Below, in pieces: positions 1 to 6,188 of a stretch of 10,458 nt of DNA (position 1 is its first letter; every line of letters starts with the position of its first letter). Both the position numbers and the translations under genes were made by a program. This DNA comes from Cyanobacteriota bacterium. Lineage in GTDB: Bacteria > Cyanobacteriota > Cyanobacteriia > PCC-6307 > Cyanobiaceae. The notes beneath the pieces were generated by a model. It had not been told where the DNA came from, searched no databases, and was given only the letters and a program-made list of their open reading frames with translations. The stretch is taken from positions 1 to 10,458 of the forward strand of contig CANHSW010000045.1 in NCBI GenBank assembly GCA_947463165.1. The letters run 5' to 3'.

Positions 1-210
1 CTTGATGAAACAGGGCCCCAGCTGGGTGAGGGTGTCGAGGATGCGGCGACCCAGTCGCTCTTGCACCTTGGCATCACTGCTGTTGCTTTGCAGCAGCAAC
101 ACCAGGGCGAGGGAGAGCAGCTGCCAGAGCACCACCGCCAGGCGGCTGATCAAGGTCCAGGGGCGCTGTAGCAGCCAACGCCGGTCTGCCGCCGGGTCGT
201 AGCTGGGCAT
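1..210 (-). CDS. ABC1/AarF/UbiB-family protein kinase-like, 5' part only
   Basis: Seen: reading the minus strand from the ATG at 210 gives 70 uninterrupted residues that run off the left edge. The protein begins MPSYDPAADRRWLLQRPW, has a hydrophobic stretch at about residues 25-41 (AVVLWQLLSLALVLLLQ), and ends at the window edge with LGRRILDTLTQLGPCFIK. Known: the LGP-x-FIK motif opens the atypical kinase domain of the ABC1/AarF/UbiB family, and cyanobacteria carry several such proteins, linked to quinone and isoprenoid metabolism in membranes. The YDP/RPW N-terminus is of the cyanobacterial type. An in-frame TTG at 222 is an alternative start four codons upstream; I prefer the ATG. The ATP-binding and catalytic motifs lie outside the window, so activity and the specific paralogue cannot be judged. 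It is transcribed divergently from the decarboxylase gene that starts at 286. Confidence 0.8.
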   Translation of the reverse strand, partial: MPSYDPAADRRWLLQRPWTLISRLAVVLWQLLSLALVLLLQSNSSDAKVQERLGRRILDTLTQLGPCFIK

Positions 211-234
211 GGCGGCGATCAAGGATGCAAGCCG

Positions 235-266
235 GCGGTTCTGGAAACTCTAGAAACAGCAACCGC
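235..266. promoter_or_regulatory. Possible hairpin or operator in the divergent gap
   Basis: Seen: the 75-base gap between the two divergent genes holds an inverted repeat, GCGGTTCTG at 235-243 against CAGCAACCGC at 257-266. It makes a 9-base-pair stem with one bulged C and a 13-base loop. A smaller near-palindrome, TTCTGG-AAACT-CTAGAA (239-255), lies across the same centre. Inference: it may be a regulator site shared by both genes or a structure in a leader RNA. No convincing -10/-35 pair is visible on either strand, so this is only a candidate. Confidence 0.3.
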
Positions 267-285
267 TCCACCAAGCCGCCGCCGG

Positions 286-1743
286 GTGATCCCCCTGTCA
301 AACCCGCTTCATTTCCCAGATCCAATCAGCCTCCCCAATCCAATCAGCCTGCCAAATCCAATCAGCCTGCCAATCCCGCTGCGCTTGCAAAAGCTGTTTC
401 AGCCTCAACAGCGGCATCTGGCCCTGCACCTGCCGGCCCACGGCGGCGGCCGCGGCCTGGCCCCAGCCCTGGTGAAGCTGCTGCGCCAGCGCCCCGGCAG
501 CTGGGACATCCCCGAATTGCCGGAGTGGGGCGGTCCCCTGCTGGCAGAGGGGGCGGTGGCCGCGGCCCAACAGCGCTGCGCCGCATTGCTGGGGGCCGAC
601 CACTGTTGGTTTGGTGTGAACGGTGCCAGCGGCCTGCTGCAGGCAGCTCTATTGGCCCTCGCCGCCCCGGGCCAGCGGGTGCTGCTGCCGCGCAATCTGC
701 ACCGCTCGCTGCTGCACGGCTGCCTGCTGGGCCAGCTGCGGCCGGTGCTCTACGAGCTGCCCTTTGATCCGGCCACCGGCCTCTGGCTGCCGCCCACGGC
801 GGCCCAGCTGCGCCAGTTGATCGCCGAGGCTTGCCAAGCGGAACCCCTTGCCGCCGTAGTGGTGGTATCCCCCAGCTACCAGGGCCTGGCCGCCCATTTG
901 GAGGAGCTGGTGGCGGTGGTGCACCAGGCGCACCTGCCCCTGCTGGTGGACGGGGCCCATGGCCGCGGCGAGGCGATCGCCGCCGGCGCCGACCTGGAGG
1001 TGCTCTCGCTGCAAAAGAACGCCGGTGGCCTGGCCCAGAGCGCCGCCCTGCTGGCCCGCGGCCCGCGGCTGGATCCAGCCGCCATTGAACGGGCGCTGCT
1101 GTGGCTGCAGACCTCCAGCCCCAGCGCCCTGCTGCTGCACTCCTGTGATGCCGCCATCCAGCAGCTCTGCCAGCCCAGCGGGCGGCGGCAGCGGCAGCGG
1201 GCCGAGGCGTTGGCTGAGCAGCTCAGGCGCAATTGCCAACGGTTGGGGTTGCCGCTGCTGGCCAACCAGGAGCCACTGCGGCTGGTGCTGCATACCGCCG
1301 CGATGGGGATCAATGGCCTGGCGGCCGACTGCTGGTTGATGCAGCGGGGCGTGATCGCCGAGCTACCCGAACCCGGCACACTCACCTTTTGCCTGGGGGT
1401 GAAACCCCAGCGGCAGCTGCTCTGGCGGTTGCCTGCGGCGCTGCAGGCCCTGGACCGCGCCCTGGGGGGACCACCCCTACCCCGTTTCAGCGCACCGCCG
1501 TTGCCCCGCCTGGCGGAGCCGGAACTCCCCCTGGAACTGGCCTGGCGGGCTCCCAGGGAAGAGCTCAGCTGGGAGCGGGCCGGGGGGCGCATCGCCGCTG
1601 AAACGGTCTGTCCCTACCCGCCCGGCATCCCGCTGCTGATTCCTGGCGAGCGCATCGACCCGGAGCGGGCCGCCTGGCTGTTGGAGCAGCGGCGCCTCTG
1701 GCCCGGCCAGATCGCTGATACGGTGAAGGTGGTGGCCGGTTAG
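286..1743 (+). CDS. Orn/Lys/Arg decarboxylase-like PLP enzyme (fold type I), atypical active site
   Basis: Seen: 485 residues from a GTG start. Landmarks in order: HLPAHGGGRG (48-57, where the family usually has PGHKxG), FGVNGASGLLQA (109-120, the PLP-phosphate region, usually NGST or similar), VVSPSYQG (193-200), DGAHG with D222 (PLP ring-nitrogen Asp), SLQK with K244 as the expected Schiff-base lysine, TSSPSALLL (276-284) and the C-terminal YPPGIPLLIPGE (444-455). Known: this family decarboxylates basic amino acids toward polyamines or cadaverine. The substrate cannot be told from sequence. Odd points: DGAH replaces DEAH, QK replaces the usual HK, and the Asp-to-Lys interval is about nine residues shorter than usual. 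The N-terminus has three copies of a six-residue repeat. The GTG at 286 has no clear ribosome-binding site; a TTG at 385 is an alternative start, but it would remove the family-like PLRLQKLF segment. It is first in a tight cluster with cbiT and cdsA. Confidence 0.8.
   Translation: MIPLSNPLHFPDPISLPNPISLPNPISLPIPLRLQKLFQPQQRHLALHLPAHGGGRGLAPALVKLLRQRPGSWDIPELPEWGGPLLAEGAVAAAQQRCAALLGADHCWFGVNGASGLLQAALLALAAPGQRVLLPRNLHRSLLHGCLLGQLRPVLYELPFDPATGLWLPPTAAQLRQLIAEACQAEPLAAVVVVSPSYQGLAAHLEELVAVVHQAHLPLLVDGAHGRGEAIAAGADLEVLSLQKNAGGLAQSAALLARGPRLDPAAIERALLWLQTSSPSALLLHSCDAAIQQLCQPSGRRQRQRAEALAEQLRRNCQRLGLPLLANQEPLRLVLHTAAMGINGLAADCWLMQRGVIAELPEPGTLTFCLGVKPQRQLLWRLPAALQALDRALGGPPLPRFSAPPLPRLAEPELPLELAWRAPREELSWERAGGRIAAETVCPYPPGIPLLIPGERIDPERAAWLLEQRRLWPGQIADTVKVVAG
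320..373 (+). repeat. Tandem repeat, three 18-base units, in the decarboxylase N-terminus
   Basis: Seen: three adjacent copies at 320-337, 338-355 and 356-373. The second and third are identical (ATCCAATCAGCCTGCCAA); the first differs at two bases near its end. In the decarboxylase frame they encode PISLPN, PISLPN and PISLP, at protein residues about 13-29, just before the region that resembles the family. The unit is a multiple of three, so gain or loss of copies keeps the frame. Confidence 0.9.
972..981. repeat. HIP1 palindrome (GGCGATCGCC)
   Basis: Seen: the decamer GGCGATCGCC, containing the core GCGATCGC at 973-980, inside the decarboxylase gene. Known: HIP1 is the highly iterated palindrome of many cyanobacterial genomes. 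I noticed only this one copy in about 10 kb, a low density, as is common in picocyanobacteria. A single copy could be chance in GC-rich DNA, so it is only weak support for the cyanobacterial assignment. Confidence 0.6.
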
Positions 1744-1749
1744 AGGCCG

Positions 1750-2355
1750 ATGCAGCACCAGGCCTACCAGTGGGATTTCGTTACCCCCGGCCTACCCGAT
1801 TCAGCCTTTGAGCATGCGCCCGGCTTCGCGCCGACGCCGATGGAGCTGCGGGTGATGCTGCTCGCCCATCTGCGGCCCAGGCAGGATTCGCTGGTGTGGG
1901 ACGTGGGCGGCGGCACCGGCGCCCTGGCCCTGGAAATCGCCCGGCTGCTGCCCCGCGGTTCGGTGCACACGCTGGAGCGCGATCCGGAGGCGATTGGCCT
2001 GCTGGAGCTCAATCGCCGCCGGTTTGGCATCGCCAATCTGCACATCCATGCCGGTGCCGCCCCCGGCGATCTGCATCAGCTACCGGCCAATCCGGATCGG
2101 GTGCTGCTGGAGGTGGGGCGCCCCCTGGGGGATGTGCTGCGCCATGTCTGGTCGGCTCTGGTGCCCCAGGGGCGCCTGGTGATCAGCACCACCAACCTGG
2201 AGGGGCTCGTGGATGCCAGCGACACTCTCAGCCAGCTGGAGGCCAAAGACGTGCAGGTGGTGCAGGCGACGGTGCACCGCATGCAACGCCGGGGCAGCCA
2301 GGCCAAGTTGGCGGCGGCCGAACCCCTGTTTCTGATTGCCGCCGAGCGCTCTTGA
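1750..2355 (+). CDS. cbiT: CbiT-like cobalt-precorrin C15-methyltransferase/decarboxylase
   Basis: Seen: 201 residues, a Rossmann-fold SAM methyltransferase. Motif I is WDVGGGTGALALE (50-62); the acidic ribose-binding position follows in LERDPEAI (E77), then RRRFGIANLHIHAGAAP (89-105). The length and the ERDPEA...N...FG layout fit CbiT, the subunit that methylates C15 and decarboxylates the C12 acetate of precorrin-6B/7 in cobalamin synthesis. Differences from the usual family are TPMELRVML (29-37), where many members read MTKxExR, and LLEVGRP (119-125), where a GGSGG-like loop is common. So the fold is sure and the exact reaction a little less so. The start ATG lies 6 bases after the decarboxylase stop with GAGG at 1743-1746 as a close, weak ribosome-binding site. 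Its stop overlaps the start of cdsA. Another small-molecule methyltransferase is the main alternative. Confidence 0.8.
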   Translation: MQHQAYQWDFVTPGLPDSAFEHAPGFAPTPMELRVMLLAHLRPRQDSLVWDVGGGTGALALEIARLLPRGSVHTLERDPEAIGLLELNRRRFGIANLHIHAGAAPGDLHQLPANPDRVLLEVGRPLGDVLRHVWSALVPQGRLVISTTNLEGLVDASDTLSQLEAKDVQVVQATVHRMQRRGSQAKLAAAEPLFLIAAERS

Positions 2356-3272
2356 TTCCCCAGCAGCAACCGCCAGCATTACCCAATCCACCGCGGCGCA
2401 AGGCCACCTCGGCGGCGCGGCTGCTCAGCGGCTGGGCGGCAGGGGGGTTCGGCTTTGTGGTGGTGATGCTGGGGGGCTGGTGGTTCACCGTGGCGGTGGG
2501 CCTGATCGTGCACCTGGGCCTGCTGGAGTTTTTTCGAATGGCCCAGTTCAAGGGCATTCGCCCCGCCAGCAAAACCACCCTGGTGGCGGTGCAATTGCTG
2601 CTCTTCTCCACCCAGGCCGCCAGCGGTGGCGGCCTGTTCGTGGGGGACGTGGCGGCGGCGGTGTTGCCGGCCTCCGGCGCCGTGATCTGCGGCTGGCTAC
2701 TGCTGCAGCCGATCACCGGCACCATCGCCGATATCGCCGCCTCTGTTTTTGGCCTGTTTTATCTGGGTTTTTTGCCCAGTCACTGGATCAAATTGCGCGA
2801 CCTCAGCGACGTTGCACTGGCCCCCAATCTGCAGGCCCTGGGCTGGTCCATATCCCCGGGCAATGCCTTAACCCTATTGGCCTGCTTTTTGATCGTTGCC
2901 ACCGATATCGGCGCCTATGTGATCGGCCGTCGCTGGGGCCAGCATCCCCTATCGCCCATCTCCCCTGGCAAGACCGTGGAGGGTGCCCTGGGGGGCGTGG
3001 CCTGCGCCTGCTGCGTGGGGGGCCTGGGGGGTGAGCTGCTCGGCTGGCACTGGGGCTGGCTGATCGGAGCGGTGCTGGGAGCCGTGGTGGCCCTGTTCGC
3101 CCTGGTGGGCGATCTCACCGAATCGATGATGAAGCGCGATGCCGGCCTCAAGGATTCCGGCGATGTCATCCCAGGCCATGGCGGCGTGCTCGACAGAATC
3201 GACAGCTATCTATTTACCCCTGCCGTGGTGTATTCACTGGTCACCCTGGTGCTGCCAATTTTACAGCGCTAG
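2352..3272 (+). CDS. cdsA: CDP-diacylglycerol synthase (phosphatidate cytidylyltransferase)
   Basis: Seen: 306 residues, a polytopic membrane protein with several hydrophobic segments (about 30-56, 105-118, 126-141, 172-192, 212-253 and 288-303). The C-terminal family signature is complete: S258-MM-KR-DAGLKDSGDVIPGHGG-VL-DRID, ending at D284, with the acidic and basic residues that bind metal and CTP. ATDIGAYVIGRR (183-194) and SPISPGKTVEG (201-211) are also typical. Role: it converts phosphatidic acid and CTP to CDP-diacylglycerol in the inner membrane, the precursor of phosphatidylglycerol, which cyanobacterial photosystems need. Start: no ATG or GTG fits the conserved N-terminal part, and the best choice is TTG at 2352, which overlaps the cbiT stop as TTGA. 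The open frame extends further upstream inside cbiT, but that part resembles nothing and is the shadow frame. Translational coupling to cbiT is likely. Confidence 0.93.
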   Translation: MIPQQQPPALPNPPRRKATSAARLLSGWAAGGFGFVVVMLGGWWFTVAVGLIVHLGLLEFFRMAQFKGIRPASKTTLVAVQLLLFSTQAASGGGLFVGDVAAAVLPASGAVICGWLLLQPITGTIADIAASVFGLFYLGFLPSHWIKLRDLSDVALAPNLQALGWSISPGNALTLLACFLIVATDIGAYVIGRRWGQHPLSPISPGKTVEGALGGVACACCVGGLGGELLGWHWGWLIGAVLGAVVALFALVGDLTESMMKRDAGLKDSGDVIPGHGGVLDRIDSYLFTPAVVYSLVTLVLPILQR

Positions 3273-3478
3273 CCTGGCGATAAATGCCTGGGGTGGCTGG
3301 AGCAGTGTTCGGCCATGCCTCGGGAGAATTTGGAAGGCCGCTACTTCGGTGATCCCGTCATCTGAGAAACTTTGCGGCCTCATAGCTGCGTTGGTTCTGG
3401 CTCGGTTTTTCCGGGGCTTCCCTAATCTGGCTGGCTTGCGCTGTACTCAACTTGCGCTGTAGCCAACTTGCGCTGTAC
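3273..3478. other. Convergent gap between cdsA and the DUF2993 gene
   Basis: Seen: 206 bases between two converging stop codons. The right end is taken up by the 16-base tandem repeat described separately. The rest shows no convincing terminator: CGGTTTTTCCG at about 3400-3410 has a T run but only a three-base arm. A 17-codon reading frame, ATG 3315 to TGA 3365, is in phase with cdsA beyond its stop; it is too short and unlike anything I recognise to call a gene. No tRNA or known small RNA is apparent. Confidence 0.5.
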
Positions 3479-3482
3479 TCAA
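3435..3482. repeat. Tandem repeat, three 16-base units, at the 3' end of the DUF2993 gene
   Basis: Seen: three head-to-tail copies at 3435-3450, 3451-3466 and 3467-3482. Copies one and three are identical (CTTGCGCTGTACTCAA); the middle one differs at two positions (AG instead of CT before CAA). On the minus strand the unit reads TTGAGTACAGCGCAAG, and the copy nearest the gene supplies the TGA stop (3481-3479). The unit length is not a multiple of three, in keeping with its place at and beyond the stop. Confidence 0.9.
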
Positions 3483-4156
3483 GGGGAGACGCGAGCCTCG
3501 CCGGCCAGGCGCACCATGCCGGCTTCGATGCCGGCCTGGTGGATGGAGATGTTGGCGTCCATGGGCAACCGCAGGCTGGCGGAGCCATCGACACTGCTAA
3601 TTTCGATGCTGCCGTCGGCTGCCCTCAGTTCGGTTTCCAGTTCGATGGCAGCCCGCTGGGCAATCCCCCGGGCCGCGATCACCAGCCGATCGGCCTGGAC
3701 CCTCAGCTCGGTGAGTGGCGCAATGCCGAGCAGGGCCTCCCCCAGGGCATCCCCCAGGCCCTGCCAGCGGGGTCGCGCCAGCGAACGGCTGAGGCCATCG
3801 CCCGTGAAACTCACCTGGCCGTGGATTTGAAACGGGTGATCCAGCCGTAATCCCTTGCCCCGCAGCACCTGGCCCATCTGCACTTGAATCGGCTCGCTGC
3901 GCAGATTCACCTGTTCGATCTCCAGGCCGGCATAGGTGGCGCGGCGGGCCATCACCTGCACCCCCGCCAGCCGACCGCGCAACAGGGCCAGGGCCGAACC
4001 CTCCAGCCGAATTTCCAAGCTCTCGATGCCCTCACATTGCTGGCGCAGCCAGAGTTGCAGGCCACTGGCCAGCAGCTGCAGCACCGGCCCGGAGCCAGGG
4101 GATTCAGCGCTATCAGAACTGGTAGCGGCGGCGGGGTCGCCGGGGCTGGCGGGCAT
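3479..4156 (-). CDS. DUF2993 (LmeA-like) protein
   Basis: Seen: 225 residues from the ATG at 4156. After a Ser/Pro/Ala-rich, probably disordered N-terminus (1-23) come an amphipathic helix (about 24-40) and alternating beta-strand segments such as LEGSALALLRGRLAGVQV (51-68) and YAGLEIEQVNLRSEPIQVQM (75-94), then RLVIAARG (157-164) and a C-terminal strand region. This G-x-L-x-G and GL-x-I-x-x-V pattern is typical of DUF2993, widespread in cyanobacteria. Known: actinobacterial LmeA binds phospholipids and acts in mannan elongation; the cyanobacterial role is not established. There is no signal peptide or membrane helix from this start, so a cytoplasmic or peripheral membrane location is inferred. 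The open frame extends upstream to 4405, but that part overlaps the hydrolase gene in another frame and is not family-like. It lies 14 bases after the hydrolase stop, last in the presumed clpC cluster. Its stop codon is inside a tandem repeat. Confidence 0.75.
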   Translation of the reverse strand: MPASPGDPAAATSSDSAESPGSGPVLQLLASGLQLWLRQQCEGIESLEIRLEGSALALLRGRLAGVQVMARRATYAGLEIEQVNLRSEPIQVQMGQVLRGKGLRLDHPFQIHGQVSFTGDGLSRSLARPRWQGLGDALGEALLGIAPLTELRVQADRLVIAARGIAQRAAIELETELRAADGSIEISSVDGSASLRLPMDANISIHQAGIEAGMVRLAGEARVSP

Positions 4157-4170
4157 GGAGGGGTGGGAAC

Positions 4171-5064
4171 TTAGAGCCAACAGGCGTCGGCCACCTGCTG
4201 GGGTTGATCGAGGTGAGGCAGGTGCCCGCAGGCAGCCAACTCCTTCAGCCTTCCTCCTAACAGAGCCAGCGCCGCCCGCTTCTGGGCGGGGCGCAGGATG
4301 CGGTCGTTGGCTCCCCACAACACTGAAATCGGTTGCTCGGGCAGGGGCGCTCCGCAGCCGGCAAAGCCGCCGGAGCGCGCGAAGCGGGCCAGGGCCATCG
4401 CCCAACCGGGACTCTGCAGATGCAGTGAGGCGATCTGCAGTTCGGCCGGCCCCACGGCGGTGGCCGGATCGGCGAAGGCACTGCGGCAGAGACCCCGGCG
4501 CACGCCGGGCCGGCCCAAGAAGGCCACCCCCAGTCGATCCAGCCCAGGCGGCAGGGGCATCGGCCTACCGGTGAGACCGGCGGGAGCGAGCAGCAGCAGC
4601 CGCCTGAGCTGCTGGCTCCCGAGGCGCCGGGCCAATTCCACCGCCACCGCACCGCCCATCGAGGCGCCGATCAGATCGATGGGCTCACCCCCCAGCCGCT
4701 GGCGGATGCTGGCCACCAGGGCTTCCAGGTGGGCCAGCACCGCCTCGGGGCCATAGCTGGCGCCTGAGGGCCTGGGCGTGAAGCCAAAACCAAATAAATC
4801 GGGAATAAACAGCTGGTGGCGCTGGGCCAGTAGAGGTGCTAGCCGGCGAAATTCCAAAAAGCTGCTATCAAAACCATGCAGCAGCAGCAGCGGTGGACCG
4901 CTGCCCAGCACCGCCACTGGCCAGGGGTCTGGCCAGTCGACGTTCAGGCCGGCCAGGGGCCACCACTGCACGGCGGCGGCCAACTGCCGCCCCTGGGGAT
5001 CGAGCAGTTCGCTGGCGGCCCACTCCACCAGGGCCTGGCCGGAGATCGATGCGGTGTCGTTCAC
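4171..5064 (-). CDS. Alpha/beta-hydrolase fold protein
   Basis: Seen: 297 residues with a full set of alpha/beta-hydrolase landmarks: oxyanion-region HGFDSS (63-68), IPDLFGFGFTPRP (87-99), nucleophile elbow GASMGG with S135, acid in WGANDRI (D254) and base in ACGHLPHLDQP (H281). A cap region lies at about 165-235. There is no signal peptide, so it is probably cytoplasmic. Family members include esterases, epoxide hydrolases, haloperoxidase-like and C-C bond hydrolases; the substrate cannot be assigned. The start is GTG at 5064, whose GTGA overlaps the stop of the upstream dehydrogenase gene by 4 bases, a classic translational coupling. The spacing to the DUF2993 gene downstream is 14 bases. 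The catalytic triad appears intact, so it should be active. Confidence 0.88.
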   Translation of the reverse strand: MNDTASISGQALVEWAASELLDPQGRQLAAAVQWWPLAGLNVDWPDPWPVAVLGSGPPLLLLHGFDSSFLEFRRLAPLLAQRHQLFIPDLFGFGFTPRPSGASYGPEAVLAHLEALVASIRQRLGGEPIDLIGASMGGAVAVELARRLGSQQLRRLLLLAPAGLTGRPMPLPPGLDRLGVAFLGRPGVRRGLCRSAFADPATAVGPAELQIASLHLQSPGWAMALARFARSGGFAGCGAPLPEQPISVLWGANDRILRPAQKRAALALLGGRLKELAACGHLPHLDQPQQVADACWL

Positions 5065-6188
5065 ACCGGGCTGGCGCTGGCAATGCCAGCGCTGGTGCTG
5101 ACAATGGCGGCCATCAGATCGGCTTCTCCCACCGGGAAGGGCAGGTGATGCAGGTCTGAATTTGGCCGACAGGCAAAGGCAGAGGCGCTATGCAATTCAT
5201 CGAAGCTGCAGCCGCCCAGGCCCAGCTCCGCCAGGCTGGTGGGCAGGCCGATGCGGCGAAAGAAGGGCAGCAGCTGGCGGCGGGCCTGGGCGGCCAATTG
5301 ATTGCCCCCCAGACATTCCTCCAGCCGTAGCTGCACCAACACACCAAAACCCACTTTTTCGCCATGGAGCTGACCATGGCTGGCGGCCAGCTGGGTGAGC
5401 CCGTTATGGGTGGCGTGGGCGGCCACGGTGCGGCAGCGGGCACCGCCAATGCCACCAATCAATCCGGCGGTGAGGGCGCAGGCCTCGGCCACCCGCACCC
5501 AGGCGTCGCTGGGTTGCTCGGCGCTGCCGGGCTCTGCCAGGGCGGCCTCGGCATCCTGTAACAGCTGATCGCGCAACACTCGCGCCATCTGCACGGCCTG
5601 CTGGATCAGGCCATCGCCACTGCCGCCGGAGCTCACCGCGGCTTCATACCACTTGGCCATGGCGTCGGCGATACCGCTGGCCAGGGTGCGGCTGGGGGCA
5701 CTGTGCACCAGGCCGTGATCAAAGATCAGCAGATCGGGGCAGCGCTGCAGGGCCAGGTCGCCGCAGAAGGCCCCCTGGGGGGAATAGAGATTGGCCAGGG
5801 CGGTCCAGCCGGCGCAGGTGGCGGCACTGGTGGGCAGGGTTACGCAGACAAGCCCCAGCCGATCGGCCAGCAATTTGCCGGCATCGAGCACCTTGCCGCC
5901 GCCGCTGGCGATCACCGCATCCACCCCGCTGGCCTGGGCCTGGGCGGCCAGCCGCTGCAGGTCCTGTTCGCAGCAGTCGTATTCCAACTCGGCTGGGATC
6001 GCCGCCAAGCCGGCGGCAGCTAAGTCCGCCAGCAGGCGGCGGCGCAGGGCCGAGGTGGCGGCGCTGCGGCCGAGCAGCAGCGGCCGGCGCACCAGGCTGG
6101 GGAGAGCCTGGAGCCCCTGCTGCCAGGCGCCAGGGCCGCGCAGCACCAGGGCCGGGGCAATGGCGTGCTGGGCCGGCAGATCAGGCAC
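5061..6188 (-). CDS. Iron-containing/glycerol dehydrogenase-like oxidoreductase
   Basis: Seen: 375 residues, the normal length for the glycerol dehydrogenase branch of the metal-dependent alcohol dehydrogenase superfamily. NAD-binding region: [12 protein letters not shown] (94-105) and [19 protein letters not shown] (118-136). Likely metal ligands are D175 ([13 protein letters not shown]), H258 (AHATHNGL) and H275 (HGEKVGFG), all present. Known: such enzymes oxidise glycerol or related polyols, or reduce small carbonyls, with NAD(H); related folds include dehydroquinate and sn-glycerol-1-phosphate dehydrogenases. The substrate here is uncertain. The start is a GTG at 6188 located inside the end of clpC, overlapping it by 8 bases; the N-terminal [13 protein letters not shown] (10-22) fits the family, which supports this start. 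The stop overlaps the following hydrolase gene by 4 bases. It is therefore probably translated from the clpC transcript. I give no gene symbol because the gldA activity is not shown. Confidence 0.87.
   Translation of the reverse strand: MPDLPAQHAIAPALVLRGPGAWQQGLQALPSLVRRPLLLGRSAATSALRRRLLADLAAAGLAAIPAELEYDCCEQDLQRLAAQAQASGVDAVIASGGGKVLDAGKLLADRLGLVCVTLPTSAATCAGWTALANLYSPQGAFCGDLALQRCPDLLIFDHGLVHSAPSRTLASGIADAMAKWYEAAVSSGGSGDGLIQQAVQMARVLRDQLLQDAEAALAEPGSAEQPSDAWVRVAEACALTAGLIGGIGGARCRTVAAHATHNGLTQLAASHGQLHGEKVGFGVLVQLRLEECLGGNQLAAQARRQLLPFFRRIGLPTSLAELGLGGCSFDELHSASAFACRPNSDLHHLPFPVGEADLMAAIVSTSAGIASASPV

Noticed and set aside
649..1592. Two overlapping minus-strand open frames (214 and 238 residues) opposite the decarboxylase
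   Set aside because: They are low-complexity Gln/Gly- or Ser/Arg-rich translations antisense to a gene with clear family motifs.
1896..2351. Upstream extension of the cdsA frame through cbiT
   Set aside because: The added 152 residues are Arg/Gly/Pro-rich without pattern and overlap cbiT in another frame. Family-like CdsA sequence begins only after 2352.
3315..3365. Short reading frame (16 residues, beginning MPRENLEGRYFGDPVI) after cdsA, in phase with it
   Set aside because: Too short, with no ribosome-binding site and no recognisable relation. CdsA is already complete at its own stop, so a degraded C-terminal extension is unsupported.
3400..3410. Possible terminator around CGGTTTTTCCG
   Set aside because: The stem would have only three pairs and the T run is inside it, not after it.
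3435..3482. CRISPR-like array
   Set aside because: The units are directly adjacent with no spacers and only 16 bases long; the same holds for the 18- and 24-base repeats. No cas gene is present.
4157..4405. Upstream extension of the DUF2993 frame into the hydrolase gene
   Set aside because: It overlaps the C-terminal catalytic part of the hydrolase, which has an intact triad. The ATG at 4156 fits the spacing and the family length.
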